This document shows positions 25,048-32,828 of a DNA stretch of 64,000 nt, one piece after another. Each line of letters starts with the position of its first letter. The first letter of the stretch is position 1. The translations under genes and the position numbers were made by a program. Origin of the DNA: a virus. The notes below the pieces were generated by a model. That model was not told the origin of the DNA and did no database searches. It saw nothing but the letters and a program-made list of their open reading frames with translations. Location: positions 130,279-194,278 of the IMG/VR virus record IMGVR_UViG_3300005613_000001, one strand, 5' to 3'.

Positions 25048-25776
25048 ATGAAACGTGCCATCTTCGTACACGCACTGCATAAAAGTGCAACAATGTTCTT
25101 GTATAAGTTTTTTAAACACTACGCTAAACAAGCTAGAATTAAATATTATTCGCCTAATAATGAAAAAGTCAACAAATTAGATGACCTAAATGAAAATGAA
25201 ACCAACTTTTGCTGCTGCCCTGTTAGACAATTTGCCAAACACTATCAAGGTCATACATATAAAGAAATTACTAAGTTAGTCCTAAATTATAATTCTCCTG
25301 AAACCTATAGAATATATCATATCAGAGATCCTAGAGATCTGCTTGTGTCACAATACTTCAGCGTGGCTTATATTCATGCACTGCACGAAAAACTTACAGT
25401 AGAACAGCGAGAAAAATATCAAAAAATGACCGTAGATGACTTCTGTATGAAATGGGCGGACCAGACGCTTGAAAGATATGAAAGTATTTTTACTGTGACC
25501 GCTAAACGTAAATTAATTGTAAAATACGAACAAATGGTATTGGACTACCCTAAATGGCTCTCTAAAATCGCCTCTTTTTTATCAATTCCTCCAGAAATAA
25601 AACGTGATCTTAGAAGAAAATTTAAAAGAGAATTTATACCGCCCATTAAAGAACGAATGAAACACAAACGTAAAATGATCCCCGGTGACTATAAAGAAAA
25701 ATTAAAACCCTCTACCATAAAACAACTTGACTCTAAGTTCAGTCAAATTTTAGAGGCGTTCTATCCAAATACTTGA
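25048..25776 (+). CDS. Sulfotransferase
   Basis: 242 aa from ATG 25048. FVHALHKSATMFLYKFF is a variant PAPS loop (HKSAT); YRIYHIRDPRDLLVSQYFS is the 3'-phosphate motif. ERKLIVKYEQMVLDY-like core (IVKYEQMV) is conserved. Very Lys-rich C-terminus. Confidence 0.75.
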   Translation: MKRAIFVHALHKSATMFLYKFFKHYAKQARIKYYSPNNEKVNKLDDLNENETNFCCCPVRQFAKHYQGHTYKEITKLVLNYNSPETYRIYHIRDPRDLLVSQYFSVAYIHALHEKLTVEQREKYQKMTVDDFCMKWADQTLERYESIFTVTAKRKLIVKYEQMVLDYPKWLSKIASFLSIPPEIKRDLRRKFKREFIPPIKERMKHKRKMIPGDYKEKLKPSTIKQLDSKFSQILEAFYPNT

Positions 25777-25863
25777 GGCGAGAACCCATCTTCCTGGCCG
25801 CCTCTGTCACCGCCAAGTGGGTGCGATTAAAAGCCGCACCACAGAGCGGTCGCTACCATCTAG
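25777..25863. ncRNA. Structured element next to tRNA-Pro(CGG)
   Basis: Read on the minus strand it closes by CCGCTCTGT/ACAGAGGCGG with one bulge, and contains GGTGCGG-CTTTTAA-TCGCACC. The latter looks like a Lys-TTT anticodon arm. No normal D- or T-arm. May be a tRNA-derived RNA. Confidence 0.35.
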
Positions 25864-25937
25864 TCGGGGTGAAAGGATTTGAACCTTCGACCTTCTGCTC
25901 CCGAAGCAGACGCGCTCCCAGGCTGCGCTACACCCCG
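25864..25937 (-). tRNA. tRNA-Pro(CGG)
   Basis: Acceptor CGGGGTG pairs with CACCCCG, anticodon loop TTCGGGA. Its GTGTAG supplies the stop of the upstream HNH gene. Confidence 0.9.
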
Positions 25938-26383
25938 TAATGTATTTCTCCGTGGCAGTTTTTACAAATTAATATGCATTTATCTAACTCTTTTTTAACT
26001 CTTTCAAAAGACCATCGCCGCATCTTTCTCCAATTTGGGTCTTTTTTATCTGGGTCTTTATGGTGGAAGTCAAGAGAACCCAAACAATTATTGTACCCAC
26101 ACTTTTCGCATCTGCCACCTTTGTATTCAACGAACTTCTTTTTATTCTTCCTAAACCTTTCTAATTGATACCGCTTTCGACATTTTTTACACTCAGAATA
26201 CCTACCAGGATGAAACATTTCTTTTTTCGTTTCTCCACACTTACAATTATGTTTTCTCCCAGTGGCTAAATTATGTTTCCCGAGCCAATATCTAACTGAA
26301 GTTTGTGATTTGTTCGTAATCTTAGCTATTTGACGTGTCGAATAGCCTTGTTCGGTAAGTTCTATTAATTGTTGCTTGTCCAT
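25928..26383 (-). CDS. HNH endonuclease with N-terminal HTH
   Basis: 151 aa from ATG 26383. LIELTEQGYSTRQIAKITNKS is an HTH, CKCGETKKE...CKKC a zinc pair, GGRCEKCGYNNCLGSLDFHHKD...CKNCHGEIH the HNH core. Close paralogue of 5555-6094. It ends with a TAG formed by tRNA-Pro(CGG). TATAATAGT runs directly into the ATG. Confidence 0.75.
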   Translation of the reverse strand: MDKQQLIELTEQGYSTRQIAKITNKSQTSVRYWLGKHNLATGRKHNCKCGETKKEMFHPGRYSECKKCRKRYQLERFRKNKKKFVEYKGGRCEKCGYNNCLGSLDFHHKDPDKKDPNWRKMRRWSFERVKKELDKCILICKNCHGEIHYGV

Positions 26384-26444
26384 ACTATTATATAGTACGG
26401 ACAAGCTCATTTTGGATAAATAAAATCAACCAATTTGAACTAAG

Positions 26445-26477
26445 ATCGCCACCCGCTCCCACAGGAGCAGGTGGCGA
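26445..26477 (-). terminator. Strong hairpin after 26484-26801
   Basis: ATCGCCACC and GGTGGCGAT with CGCTCC/GGAGC form a long stem just past the gene end; the U-run is weak. Confidence 0.5.
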
Positions 26478-26483
26478 TTTGGA

Positions 26484-26801
26484 TTATCCTAGCAATTCCT
26501 TTGCCTTAGACAGAATCGTTCCGTTAATTCTAATGTCATGGACATCATCCTTCTCCCTTAACAACTCTTCCACGGTAATGATGGAACACCCAGTTTCCCA
26601 GGAATCCATCGGCCCGTAGCAGGAGCAATGACCTAAATCCTTTACCCAGACTCTTCCATCCTTCCCTAGAGCAACAGCCTGTCCAGATCCGTCATAGCAC
26701 CCAATCTCGTAGTCGTGAATTAACCACTCAAAATCAGCATCCGATACTTCATTTAAGTCCCAATCACACAACTCATCACCTAACTGATAAATCTTCATCA
26801 T
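26484..26801 (-). CDS. Acidic protein, unknown
   Basis: 105 aa, Asp/Trp-rich (CDWDLNEVSDADFEWLIHDYE), with CSC and a CYDGSGQAVALGKDGRVWVKDLGH beta region. No family recognised. It is monocistronic with a terminator-like hairpin. Confidence 0.5.
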   Translation of the reverse strand: MMKIYQLGDELCDWDLNEVSDADFEWLIHDYEIGCYDGSGQAVALGKDGRVWVKDLGHCSCYGPMDSWETGCSIITVEELLREKDDVHDIRINGTILSKAKELLG

Positions 26802-26871
26802 AGTACCTCCAATTAAAGGGTTGAAACATCTGAGTTTCTAACGGCCCATCAATTGAGGCTACAAATTAGAT

Positions 26872-27003
26872 TTATCTTCCTCCATCCCAATCCGAATGCA
26901 AATCGGGAAAATCACTCATTGTTACTCCTGTGCCTTCATCTACATCTTTATCAGAAAAAGCATAGGAAAATAATTTGCACAAATCTTTCAACCATCTAAA
27001 CAT
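26872..27003 (-). CDS. Small protein, unknown
   Basis: 43 aa, amphipathic N-terminal helix (MFRWLKDLCKLFSYAF) and acidic tail. Lies just downstream of tRNA-Thr(CGT). Confidence 0.4.
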   Translation of the reverse strand: MFRWLKDLCKLFSYAFSDKDVDEGTGVTMSDFPDLHSDWDGGR

Positions 27004-27005
27004 AG

Positions 27006-27079
27006 AGCTACCAGTGGGATTCGAACCCACGGCCTCTTGTTTACGAAACAAGCGCTCTGGCCGACTGAGCTATGGTAGC
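27006..27079 (-). tRNA. tRNA-Thr(CGT)
   Basis: Acceptor GCTACCA pairs with TGGTAGC, anticodon loop TTCGTAA. Confidence 0.9.
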
Positions 27080-27178
27080 AATCTATTCTACACGACATTC
27101 ATCTAATCGCCCTAAATCTCTTAGTCGAACCTGCCAAATCCAAGAATTAATTTTAACGTCTTTTATTTCTTGGATTTA

Positions 27179-27253
27179 CGAGAGCGACGGGACTTGAACC
27201 CGCAATCCCCAGCGTGACAGGCTGGTGCGTTAAACCAATTACGCTACGCCCCC
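27179..27253 (-). tRNA. tRNA-Asp(GTC), copy 1
   Basis: Acceptor GGGGGCG pairs with CGCTCTC using two G-T pairs, anticodon loop CTGTCAC. Overlaps the end of the sulfotransferase gene by 15 bp. Confidence 0.88.
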
Positions 27254-27751
27254 TTTAACATATAATTTAGGGAAAGGCACATCAGGAATCGGCAGAGAGA
27301 AAAAATCGCACAGCTTATCCCAACCATCGCCCTCAATTATATTCATTCTCAATAGCGGCTTATCTTGAAAAAAATCAGCCACCGCTGGGTAATGACTATT
27401 ATATATTCTTACCCATTTCTTAAAATCAACCTTTAACCAATTCCCCTTATAGTTTTTTTTGTTTCTGTTTCGTTTTACATGACCCTCTCTGCTTCTAAGC
27501 CAACTTCGCAACTCACGCTCTGTTAAAATAAATTTAGCACCAGGAAACTTCCTGTGTAGCTCTCTAAAGTGGAAAGGAAGGTTGCCATCAAGATACGCAT
27601 TAACCCTCTTTGTTCCAAAATCTAAATTTTCTAATAAAGCATTGTTTTTATGTTCATCATGTTGTGGTGTCCACCCCAATATTCTAAGTGCCGCACTCAA
27701 AGAATGCGTACCTGTTTTATTCAAGCCTATACAAAATACAAGAGGTTTCAT
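27239..27751 (-). CDS. Sulfotransferase
   Basis: 170 aa. FCIGLNKTGTHSLSAALRIL (about 6-25) is the PAPS loop; KFILTERELRSWLRS the 3'-phosphate region; GDGWDKLCDFF matches 15397-16014. The last codons and the TAA stop lie inside tRNA-Asp. Confidence 0.75.
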   Translation of the reverse strand: MKPLVFCIGLNKTGTHSLSAALRILGWTPQHDEHKNNALLENLDFGTKRVNAYLDGNLPFHFRELHRKFPGAKFILTERELRSWLRSREGHVKRNRNKKNYKGNWLKVDFKKWVRIYNSHYPAVADFFQDKPLLRMNIIEGDGWDKLCDFFSLPIPDVPFPKLYVKGGVA

Positions 27752-27756
27752 CTAAG

Positions 27757-27827
27757 AAGCCCCGCCTGGAATCGAACCAGATTCTTGAGGACCAAAACCT
27801 CATGTGATACCAATATACTACAGGGCC
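27757..27827 (-). tRNA. tRNA-Gln(TTG), copy 1
   Basis: Acceptor GGCCCTG pairs with CGGGGCT, anticodon loop TTTTGGT. Confidence 0.87.
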
Positions 27828-27831
27828 AAAG

Positions 27832-27900
27832 TGGAGGTAAAGGGAGTTGAACCCTTCGTCCGTCTGTGCGAGAGACAGCGCCTACCCGTAGAGTACCCCC
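27832..27900 (-). tRNA. tRNA-Ala(CGC)
   Basis: Acceptor GGGGGTA pairs with TACCTCC, anticodon loop CTCGCAC, T-loop TTCAACT. The D-arm is somewhat irregular. Confidence 0.75.
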
Positions 27901-27907
27901 TACTTAG

Positions 27908-27981
27908 AGCTACCGGAGGGATTTGAACCCTCGGCCTCTTCATTACCAATGAAGCGCTCTGGCCTACTGAGCTACGGTAGC
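27908..27981 (-). tRNA. tRNA-Thr(GGT)
   Basis: Acceptor GCTACCG pairs with CGGTAGC, anticodon loop TTGGTAA. Confidence 0.9.
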
Positions 27982-27987
27982 TTCTCT

Positions 27988-28593
27988 TTATCTTCTCCCA
28001 GATGTTAATTGTTCCATAAAGGTTTTAAATGGGGCTCTGTAAAACGTAGGAGCCTTATTCATTATTTCATATAACTTCTCTAAAGTCAATTCAGACCACT
28101 TGTTAGCAGTCATTCTTTGACCATAATCAGAAAAGCCTCTGAATTCACTCTGCCAAAACTTCGTGACCATTGCATCTAAATCTAATTTAGGTTGCCAGTA
28201 GCAATGATCCCAGTCCAAACAGCACGGTCCAAATATCTTTTGGTCAAAATGAGCCGGGAAAGGCATACGACTAAGCGTTGCTTCCATAAGCTCTTCCTTG
28301 CTCAATTCCGACAAATCCTCAAAAGCATATCCGCCATATAAATATCCTCCCTCTCTATACGGCTGGAATGCAAACACCAAATGAGGAAATTGAACATATA
28401 TGTGCTTCTTCTGGTTATAAACAGTTCTCCTTTTCGGTGGATACAATCTTACTTCATGACCATCCTGCACCAGCAAAATCTTGTACTCAGGATCGCTTTT
28501 TGCGAAATCACTCTTCTTTACGGCCTTCTTTCGTGGTTTTCGTGTTCGTGGAGTTCGCTTCTTTGCACTTTTAACAGCTTCGCTCATTTCCAA
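27988..28593 (-). CDS. E2-like ubiquitin-conjugating family protein
   Basis: 201 aa. A basic N-terminal tail (KKRTPRTRKPRKKAVKK) precedes the shared core: YPPKRRT (51-57), VQFPHLVFAF (67-76), GGYAF, then MPFPAHFD replacing the usual LPN, and Cys124-Cys125 at the catalytic position, followed by FWQSEF. It lies alone among tRNAs. It is the most divergent of the five E2-like proteins and has tandem Cys. Confidence 0.55.
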   Translation of the reverse strand: MEMSEAVKSAKKRTPRTRKPRKKAVKKSDFAKSDPEYKILLVQDGHEVRLYPPKRRTVYNQKKHIYVQFPHLVFAFQPYREGGYLYGGYAFEDLSELSKEELMEATLSRMPFPAHFDQKIFGPCCLDWDHCYWQPKLDLDAMVTKFWQSEFRGFSDYGQRMTANKWSELTLEKLYEIMNKAPTFYRAPFKTFMEQLTSGRR

Positions 28594-28630
28594 AACTCCT
28601 TTTCAATTCAATACACTCAGGCTATACCAA

Positions 28631-28715
28631 ATACAACGTCAGGATTCGAACCTGAACTTCTGGCTCCAATTCGCTTATGCTTTAGCCAGCGTGCTACCAT
28701 TACACTACAATCGTA
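28631..28715 (-). tRNA. Non-canonical tRNA with about 20-nt anticodon loop
   Basis: T-arm TCAGG-TTCGAAT-CCTGA and D-arm GTGTAATGGTAGCAC are normal. The anticodon stem CTGGC/GCCAG encloses 20 nt instead of 7. The acceptor TACGATTG/CGTTGTA pairs only with a bulge. Anticodon undetermined; an inserted stretch or decay is possible. Confidence 0.5.
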
Positions 28716-28904
28716 CCGCTTTCAGAACGCTACTGAAATCTAACTACTCAAACTAACTACTAACTATGGACTATTGAGTATTGACCTGTCCAGGCCCTTC
28801 CCCTGGCTCACGGTTTTTATAGCCTAAGCGAATGTTATCAATACCTTTCATCCATAGGGTTCATTAACTCTTTCATCAAATTATTTCACGAACCTACTCA
28901 CAAG
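28716..28904. other. Intergenic stretch without recognised gene
   Basis: Contains one CCAGGGG...CCTGG inverted repeat. No tRNA, convincing ORF or promoter was seen. Confidence 0.4.
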
Positions 28905-28992
28905 CTCTGCGGGCTGGACTCGAACCAGCGATGGGGCTTTCGCCACTCCTGATTAACAGTCAGGCTCCTGCTACCAACTCGGATACCGCAGA
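28905..28992 (-). tRNA. tRNA-Asn(GTT) with long variable arm
   Basis: Acceptor TCTGCGG pairs with CCGCAGA, anticodon arm CCTGA-CTGTTAA-TCAGG. An 18-nt variable region contains a GGC-GAAA-GCC hairpin. 88 nt in total, unlike the normal tRNA-Asn at 30689. Confidence 0.8.
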
Positions 28993-28997
28993 TTAAG

Positions 28998-29071
28998 CGA
29001 CGGTGACGGGAATCGAACCCGCGCCCTCTTCCGTGACAGGGAAGCGCTCTTACTCTCTGAGCTACACCGCC
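28998..29071 (-). tRNA. tRNA-Asp(GTC), copy 2
   Basis: Acceptor GGCGGTG pairs with CACCGTC, anticodon loop CTGTCAC. Different body from copy 1. Confidence 0.9.
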
Positions 29072-29076
29072 TCAAT

Positions 29077-29451
29077 TTATTTTACACTTCTTCCTTTTAC
29101 CTTCCCAGTTTTTGGTTTCTTGGCATCTTCAACCATTTTCTTAAAAGCATCTACTTCCTTTGTTGCCTCTTCGATTGTAACCTCATGACCGTAATTGCTT
29201 CCAAAATCACAAGATTCACAACCACTGTTGGCGTAATCATCTACATCAATCTTATCTGTGCCAAACAACTCAGATAATGCCTTCAACTTCCCAAAACTCA
29301 AACGTGGGGCTTCATACATGGCACCCCATTTAATTACAAGAGTACCATCAGTCCGCACCGAATACTCAAGATATGGCTTTGACCACTCTCTATCATCAGC
29401 AAGGATTTCCTCAATCCTGTGGCCGATCCATCTTGTCTTTTCTTTTTTCAA
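29077..29451 (-). CDS. Unknown protein
   Basis: 124 aa, mixed alpha/beta, with a CESC pair in an acidic segment (DDYANSGCESCDFG) and a basic tail. Overlaps the next gene by 41 bp. No family recognised. Confidence 0.5.
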   Translation of the reverse strand: MKKEKTRWIGHRIEEILADDREWSKPYLEYSVRTDGTLVIKWGAMYEAPRLSFGKLKALSELFGTDKIDVDDYANSGCESCDFGSNYGHEVTIEEATKEVDAFKKMVEDAKKPKTGKVKGRSVK

Positions 29452-30136
29452 TTTTTTCTTCTAACTTTCTTGCGTGTTCTGCTTTTTGTTCTTCTAATTG
29501 TTGTGCTGCGGCCTCTCTATCCGCTTTAGCTTCATCAAAATCCTTGAACAAAAGATTTCCTATTTGGAATCTGTCAATCGTCTCCAATCTGCCTTTCTCA
29601 TCCTTATAGCACAACTCTTGTTCCGTTTCATGCACTACCTCAACATAGGAACCTTCTTCTGCCTGTCTGCCACCCCACAATAGGAACAACTTCTTACCCA
29701 CGAAAGAATCATTCTCATCTAATTCCGTTTCTATCCCACGACGTTCAAAGAATTGTGGCATATCTTTTGTAGATAAAGCCGTTTTTCGTTCATAATGCAC
29801 TTGCTCTATCTTTGTTAATTTACCATCAACGAAAGTCGCCTCAAAAGTTACAGACTCAGCATCTTCACCATCATAAGTGTATTCTCCTACTGGACCGCAT
29901 GCAGATATTGTGCTTCCATAAAATTCCACTACACCTGTGAAATTATCATAATTATCTGCTATGTTTGAAAACGGCCACTTGGTATCATCTCTCGCTTCTT
30001 CATCAAGCGTACCGTCCGCTGTTATGATTATAGTTGCTAAGGTGCAACCAAAATCCTTAGTTTGATATTCACCTACTAACTCCACCGGCTCGCCAGGAAG
30101 AGGATAGTCGCATCTTAAATAATCAAACATTCCCAT
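29411..30136 (-). CDS. Conserved-type phage protein (MGMFDYLRC start)
   Basis: 241 aa. The MGMFDYLRCDYPLPGE opening is one I know from hypothetical phage and bacterial proteins of unknown role. The middle is beta-rich, and the C-terminal 50 residues are a Lys/Glu coiled coil. 14-bp overlap with the upstream gene. Confidence 0.6.
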   Translation of the reverse strand: MGMFDYLRCDYPLPGEPVELVGEYQTKDFGCTLATIIITADGTLDEEARDDTKWPFSNIADNYDNFTGVVEFYGSTISACGPVGEYTYDGEDAESVTFEATFVDGKLTKIEQVHYERKTALSTKDMPQFFERRGIETELDENDSFVGKKLFLLWGGRQAEEGSYVEVVHETEQELCYKDEKGRLETIDRFQIGNLLFKDFDEAKADREAAAQQLEEQKAEHARKLEEKIEKRKDKMDRPQD

Positions 30137-30395
30137 CTAGTTGCTCCATTTTTCTCGTAATAATTGAGTAATCTTTATCATCCTTCGCCTTTTTGACAGA
30201 TACATGAACATTGCCTACTAAAAATTCAACAGGTTCAACCTCATTAACTTTGACTCGACCTAAAGCTAATTCATCAGTTCCTTCAGCTATTTCCTTTCTT
30301 AATTTTCTACTCTCTATAGAAAGTGATGCAACTTCCTCACCAATCTGTATGAACCGCTTAACCTTCTCAATGAATTCAGCCTTGTCCATCTTCAT
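30123..30395 (-). CDS. Small coiled-coil protein
   Basis: 90 aa: helical first half (FIEKVKRFIQIGEEVASLSIESRKLRKEI) then a beta-hairpin-like half. Unknown function; head of a three-gene run. Confidence 0.5.
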   Translation of the reverse strand: MKMDKAEFIEKVKRFIQIGEEVASLSIESRKLRKEIAEGTDELALGRVKVNEVEPVEFLVGNVHVSVKKAKDDKDYSIITRKMEQLDGNV

Positions 30396-30405
30396 TTCCT
30401 TTCAG

Positions 30406-30477
30406 AGCTACCGGAGGGATTTGAACCCACAACATTCACATTACAAATGTGACGCTCTGCCATTGAGCTACGGTAGC
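30406..30477 (-). tRNA. tRNA-Thr(TGT)
   Basis: Acceptor GCTACCG pairs with CGGTAGC, anticodon loop TTTGTAA. One T-stem mismatch. Confidence 0.88.
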
Positions 30478-30590
30478 AATTGCGGTTAATCTTTTGGCTT
30501 AGATCGTGCTGCCATCACTGGTTGTCAAAAGCCGCAACCTATCAGAATGATAGTTTTGACAACCACCAAAAAACCGCCGCAATTGGCATT
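30478..30590 (-). ncRNA. Structured RNA between tRNAs
   Basis: Three nested helices: CAATTGCGG (30477-30485) with CCGCAATTG (30577-30585), GGTTGTCAAAA (30520-30530) with TTTTGACAACC (30554-30564), and CTATCA/TGATAG with a GAA loop. A GTGATGGCAGCAC D-arm-like stretch lies in the loop. Unknown function. Confidence 0.5.
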
Positions 30591-30598
30591 TTATCAAG

Positions 30599-30674
30599 CT
30601 GCGAGGGTAGGAATCGAACCTACGAACCCCTGGTTCAAAGCCAGGTATTTCTTACCAACAGAAACTACCTCGCA
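30599..30674 (-). tRNA. tRNA-Gln(TTG), copy 2
   Basis: Acceptor TGCGAGG pairs with CCTCGCA, anticodon loop CTTTGAA, D-stem TTTC/GAAA. Confidence 0.85.
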
Positions 30675-30688
30675 AAATTTAATTTTAG

Positions 30689-30763
30689 AGGCTGGTCTGG
30701 GATTTGAACCCAGGACAATCTGATTAACAGTCAGACGCTCTAACCGGACTGAGCTAACCAGCC
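30689..30763 (-). tRNA. tRNA-Asn(GTT), normal form
   Basis: Acceptor GGCTGGT pairs with ACCAGCC, anticodon loop CTGTTAA, short variable loop. Its GGTTAG supplies the stop codon of the upstream glycosyltransferase. Confidence 0.9.
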
Positions 30764-31518
30764 ACCATAAATTCTTTTCTCACTTTTTCTGGAGGTTTTC
30801 TCCAATCCAACTTTATTTTTCCCGCTCTCAACTTACTTTGGTGACCAAAATTCACACTATAGTTGTCATCATGCAAACACCACATGGTACTTCTAAATGG
30901 AATTCTTGCAGGGTTAAAAAGTTTATGAACCTGATGCCTTCCCAACCAACTTACGGCCCACTCAAAATCATTCATATTACTTTTAACATAAGAAGCCTTA
31001 ACGGCAACTGTGCTTCCACAATGAAGGTTTAAATCATCGTTCGGAACCATCTTTCCCGTTTGCGTGTTTAAAATATATCCTCTATTTGAAATTACAACTC
31101 TTTTTTGTCGTTTCATCAAATCTCCTACAAGGCGATTTGATATTAAATCATCTGCATCCATCATGAAAAAATACTTTGGGTCCATCTCCAATGCAGCTTC
31201 TACTGTTAATAACCTCTTTTTAGCCTTATCTACATTATGTTCTCTGGTTATTGCCTGCCAGTGAGACAAGCTTGTTTCTTCCAATGGTGCGATATAGGGT
31301 TGAGGATGCGAAATTGGATCTGTGCCCATTTCCAAAATCGTCACCTTTTCATGGTCTATATCATCGTCCAAAGGCAACTTCTTGTTTGCACCAACAAAAA
31401 TATGAAACCTATCATCCCTGCTGTTGCAAACACTTCTAATTGTATTGTTTAATAATCTCCAAATTTCTGCGTAGTTGCAGTTCTCAGGGTGTTTTACTGG
31501 AATTACAAAAGCTATCAT
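30754..31518 (-). CDS. GT2-like glycosyltransferase
   Basis: 254 aa. MIAFVIPVKHPENCNYAEIW start, LTVEAALEMDPKYFFMMDADDLISNRL with the DADD metal motif, GSTVAVKASYV. GT-A fold by pattern. Ends with TAG inside tRNA-Asn(GTT). Confidence 0.65.
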   Translation of the reverse strand: MIAFVIPVKHPENCNYAEIWRLLNNTIRSVCNSRDDRFHIFVGANKKLPLDDDIDHEKVTILEMGTDPISHPQPYIAPLEETSLSHWQAITREHNVDKAKKRLLTVEAALEMDPKYFFMMDADDLISNRLVGDLMKRQKRVVISNRGYILNTQTGKMVPNDDLNLHCGSTVAVKASYVKSNMNDFEWAVSWLGRHQVHKLFNPARIPFRSTMWCLHDDNYSVNFGHQSKLRAGKIKLDWRKPPEKVRKEFMVAG

Positions 31519-31540
31519 TTTTCTTTCTGGTTAAAGTAAG

Positions 31541-31622
31541 TAGGGCCGGTGGGTAACGCTCCCACATTGCGGTTTCCCGCCCTGATTAAGAGTCAGGTGC
31601 ATTGCTTGTCTGCCACGACCCC
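31541..31622 (-). tRNA. tRNA-Lys(CTT) with long variable arm
   Basis: Acceptor GGGGTCG pairs with CGGCCCT, anticodon arm CCTGA-CTCTTAA-TCAGG, variable arm hairpin GCGG-GAAA-CCGC. T-loop AGCGTTA is non-standard. Body shared with 32829-32909. Confidence 0.75.
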
Positions 31623-31627
31623 AAATT

Positions 31628-32200
31628 TTATTCTCCTGCTTGTTCTAAAATCTTCTTTGCCTTTTCAATTTCCTTAGCCTTCTTCTTTTCCGCTCGCTTC
31701 TTAGCCGCTTCGGCCCTCTTTGCCTTTTCCCTCTTCAATCTTGCCACTTCAGCATCATAAACCTTCTTCTGCTTTGCCGTAAACAACTTCTTAAGGGAAG
31801 GCTTCGTCATAGCCTGTACAATTTGTACATTTTCATCGGCTAATGCTCGTATCGTATTCTCCCGCATTCTGGTTACATCAACCTCACTTGGAGAACCCCA
31901 ACTATTTCGTCTCCTGTCTATGTAATAAAACTTCTTCCCCGCCACCAGCTTTTCTTCACGATCTTGGATAGCCTTCTTATCCACCCAGCCAAGTGAAGCA
32001 AGCAAATTCAAAACAAACTCATTCTTTTCCTCAATCGCCTTCCTAATTAAAGCAGCCACTTCGCCTTGAGTTTCATAGTTCCCTATCAAATCAACTAAAC
32101 TAACTTCTTGCACGGTGACTTCAGGATCATAGGAACCATAATCATCAGCACCCTCACAATAATGTTCTTCCGTACTAACCAAAATTAACTTACGTGACAT
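31628..32200 (-). CDS. Unknown protein with Lys/Ala-rich C-terminal helix
   Basis: 190 aa. The first 110 residues are mixed alpha/beta (KKFYYIDRRRNSWGSPSEVDVTRM); the last 60 form a highly charged helix (KREKAKRAEAAKKRAEKKKAK). Could bind RNA or ribosomes. Overlaps the HNH gene by 11 bp. Confidence 0.5.
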   Translation of the reverse strand: MSRKLILVSTEEHYCEGADDYGSYDPEVTVQEVSLVDLIGNYETQGEVAALIRKAIEEKNEFVLNLLASLGWVDKKAIQDREEKLVAGKKFYYIDRRRNSWGSPSEVDVTRMRENTIRALADENVQIVQAMTKPSLKKLFTAKQKKVYDAEVARLKREKAKRAEAAKKRAEKKKAKEIEKAKKILEQAGE

Positions 32201-32684
32201 TTCTGTTCCTCAAACATTCATATAGTGATTGTTCTTCACTATCAGTAGGGGTCACCAGAGCTTTATCCTCTATAATCAAAACTTTTGCATGTATCTTTCT
32301 ATGGCAATTAGAACAAACACAAATGCATTTCTTGATTTCTTCAATTAGTTTTTCAATACTCTTCTTAGCTACCCACGCCGATATGTTATCATTTTTATCA
32401 TTTACATGGTGGAAATCAAGACAACAGGGTTCCGTTTCTCCACAAAAACAACACCCTTCCCTCTTTTTTATTTCCTCAACTACTAATCTTATTTTTTGTT
32501 TCTTAATCCTGTTGTATTCTGTACTTTTGTGCAAAACCACATCGCGGTTGGTTTTGTAATATTCCTTGGCATTTTGGATAGCACAAATCTTACAGTATGA
32601 GTGTAATCCATCCTTCTTGCCAGGACTTTTATGAAACTCCTCAATGCTTTTTTCTTTGTTACATCTTTTACATCGCTTAACCAT
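32190..32684 (-). CDS. HNH endonuclease
   Basis: 164 aa. N-terminal zinc motif CKRCNKEKSIEEFHKS...CKIC, typical of phage HNH proteins, then GCCFCGETEPCCLDFHHVN...CSNCHRKIH. TATAAT and AGGAGG precede the start. Confidence 0.75.
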   Translation of the reverse strand: MVKRCKRCNKEKSIEEFHKSPGKKDGLHSYCKICAIQNAKEYYKTNRDVVLHKSTEYNRIKKQKIRLVVEEIKKREGCCFCGETEPCCLDFHHVNDKNDNISAWVAKKSIEKLIEEIKKCICVCSNCHRKIHAKVLIIEDKALVTPTDSEEQSLYECLRNRNVT

Positions 32685-32748
32685 AATAACCTCCTAAGTT
32701 ATTATAGTTAAGCTAGATTAAAATTCCCTCTATTTTTTTAAACCAAAG

Positions 32749-32822
32749 TGAGCCCAGCGAGACTCGAACTCGCAGTCTACGGATTAAAAGTCCGTTGCAT
32801 TAGCCTATTATGCTATGGGCTC
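32749..32822 (-). tRNA. tRNA-Lys(TTT), normal form
   Basis: Acceptor GAGCCCA pairs with TGGGCTC, anticodon loop CTTTTAA, short variable loop. Confidence 0.9.
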
Positions 32823-32828
32823 AATCAG

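Noticed and set aside
26445-26477. Second small RNA
   Set aside because: Hairpin lies just behind a gene stop with no own promoter; better explained as its terminator.
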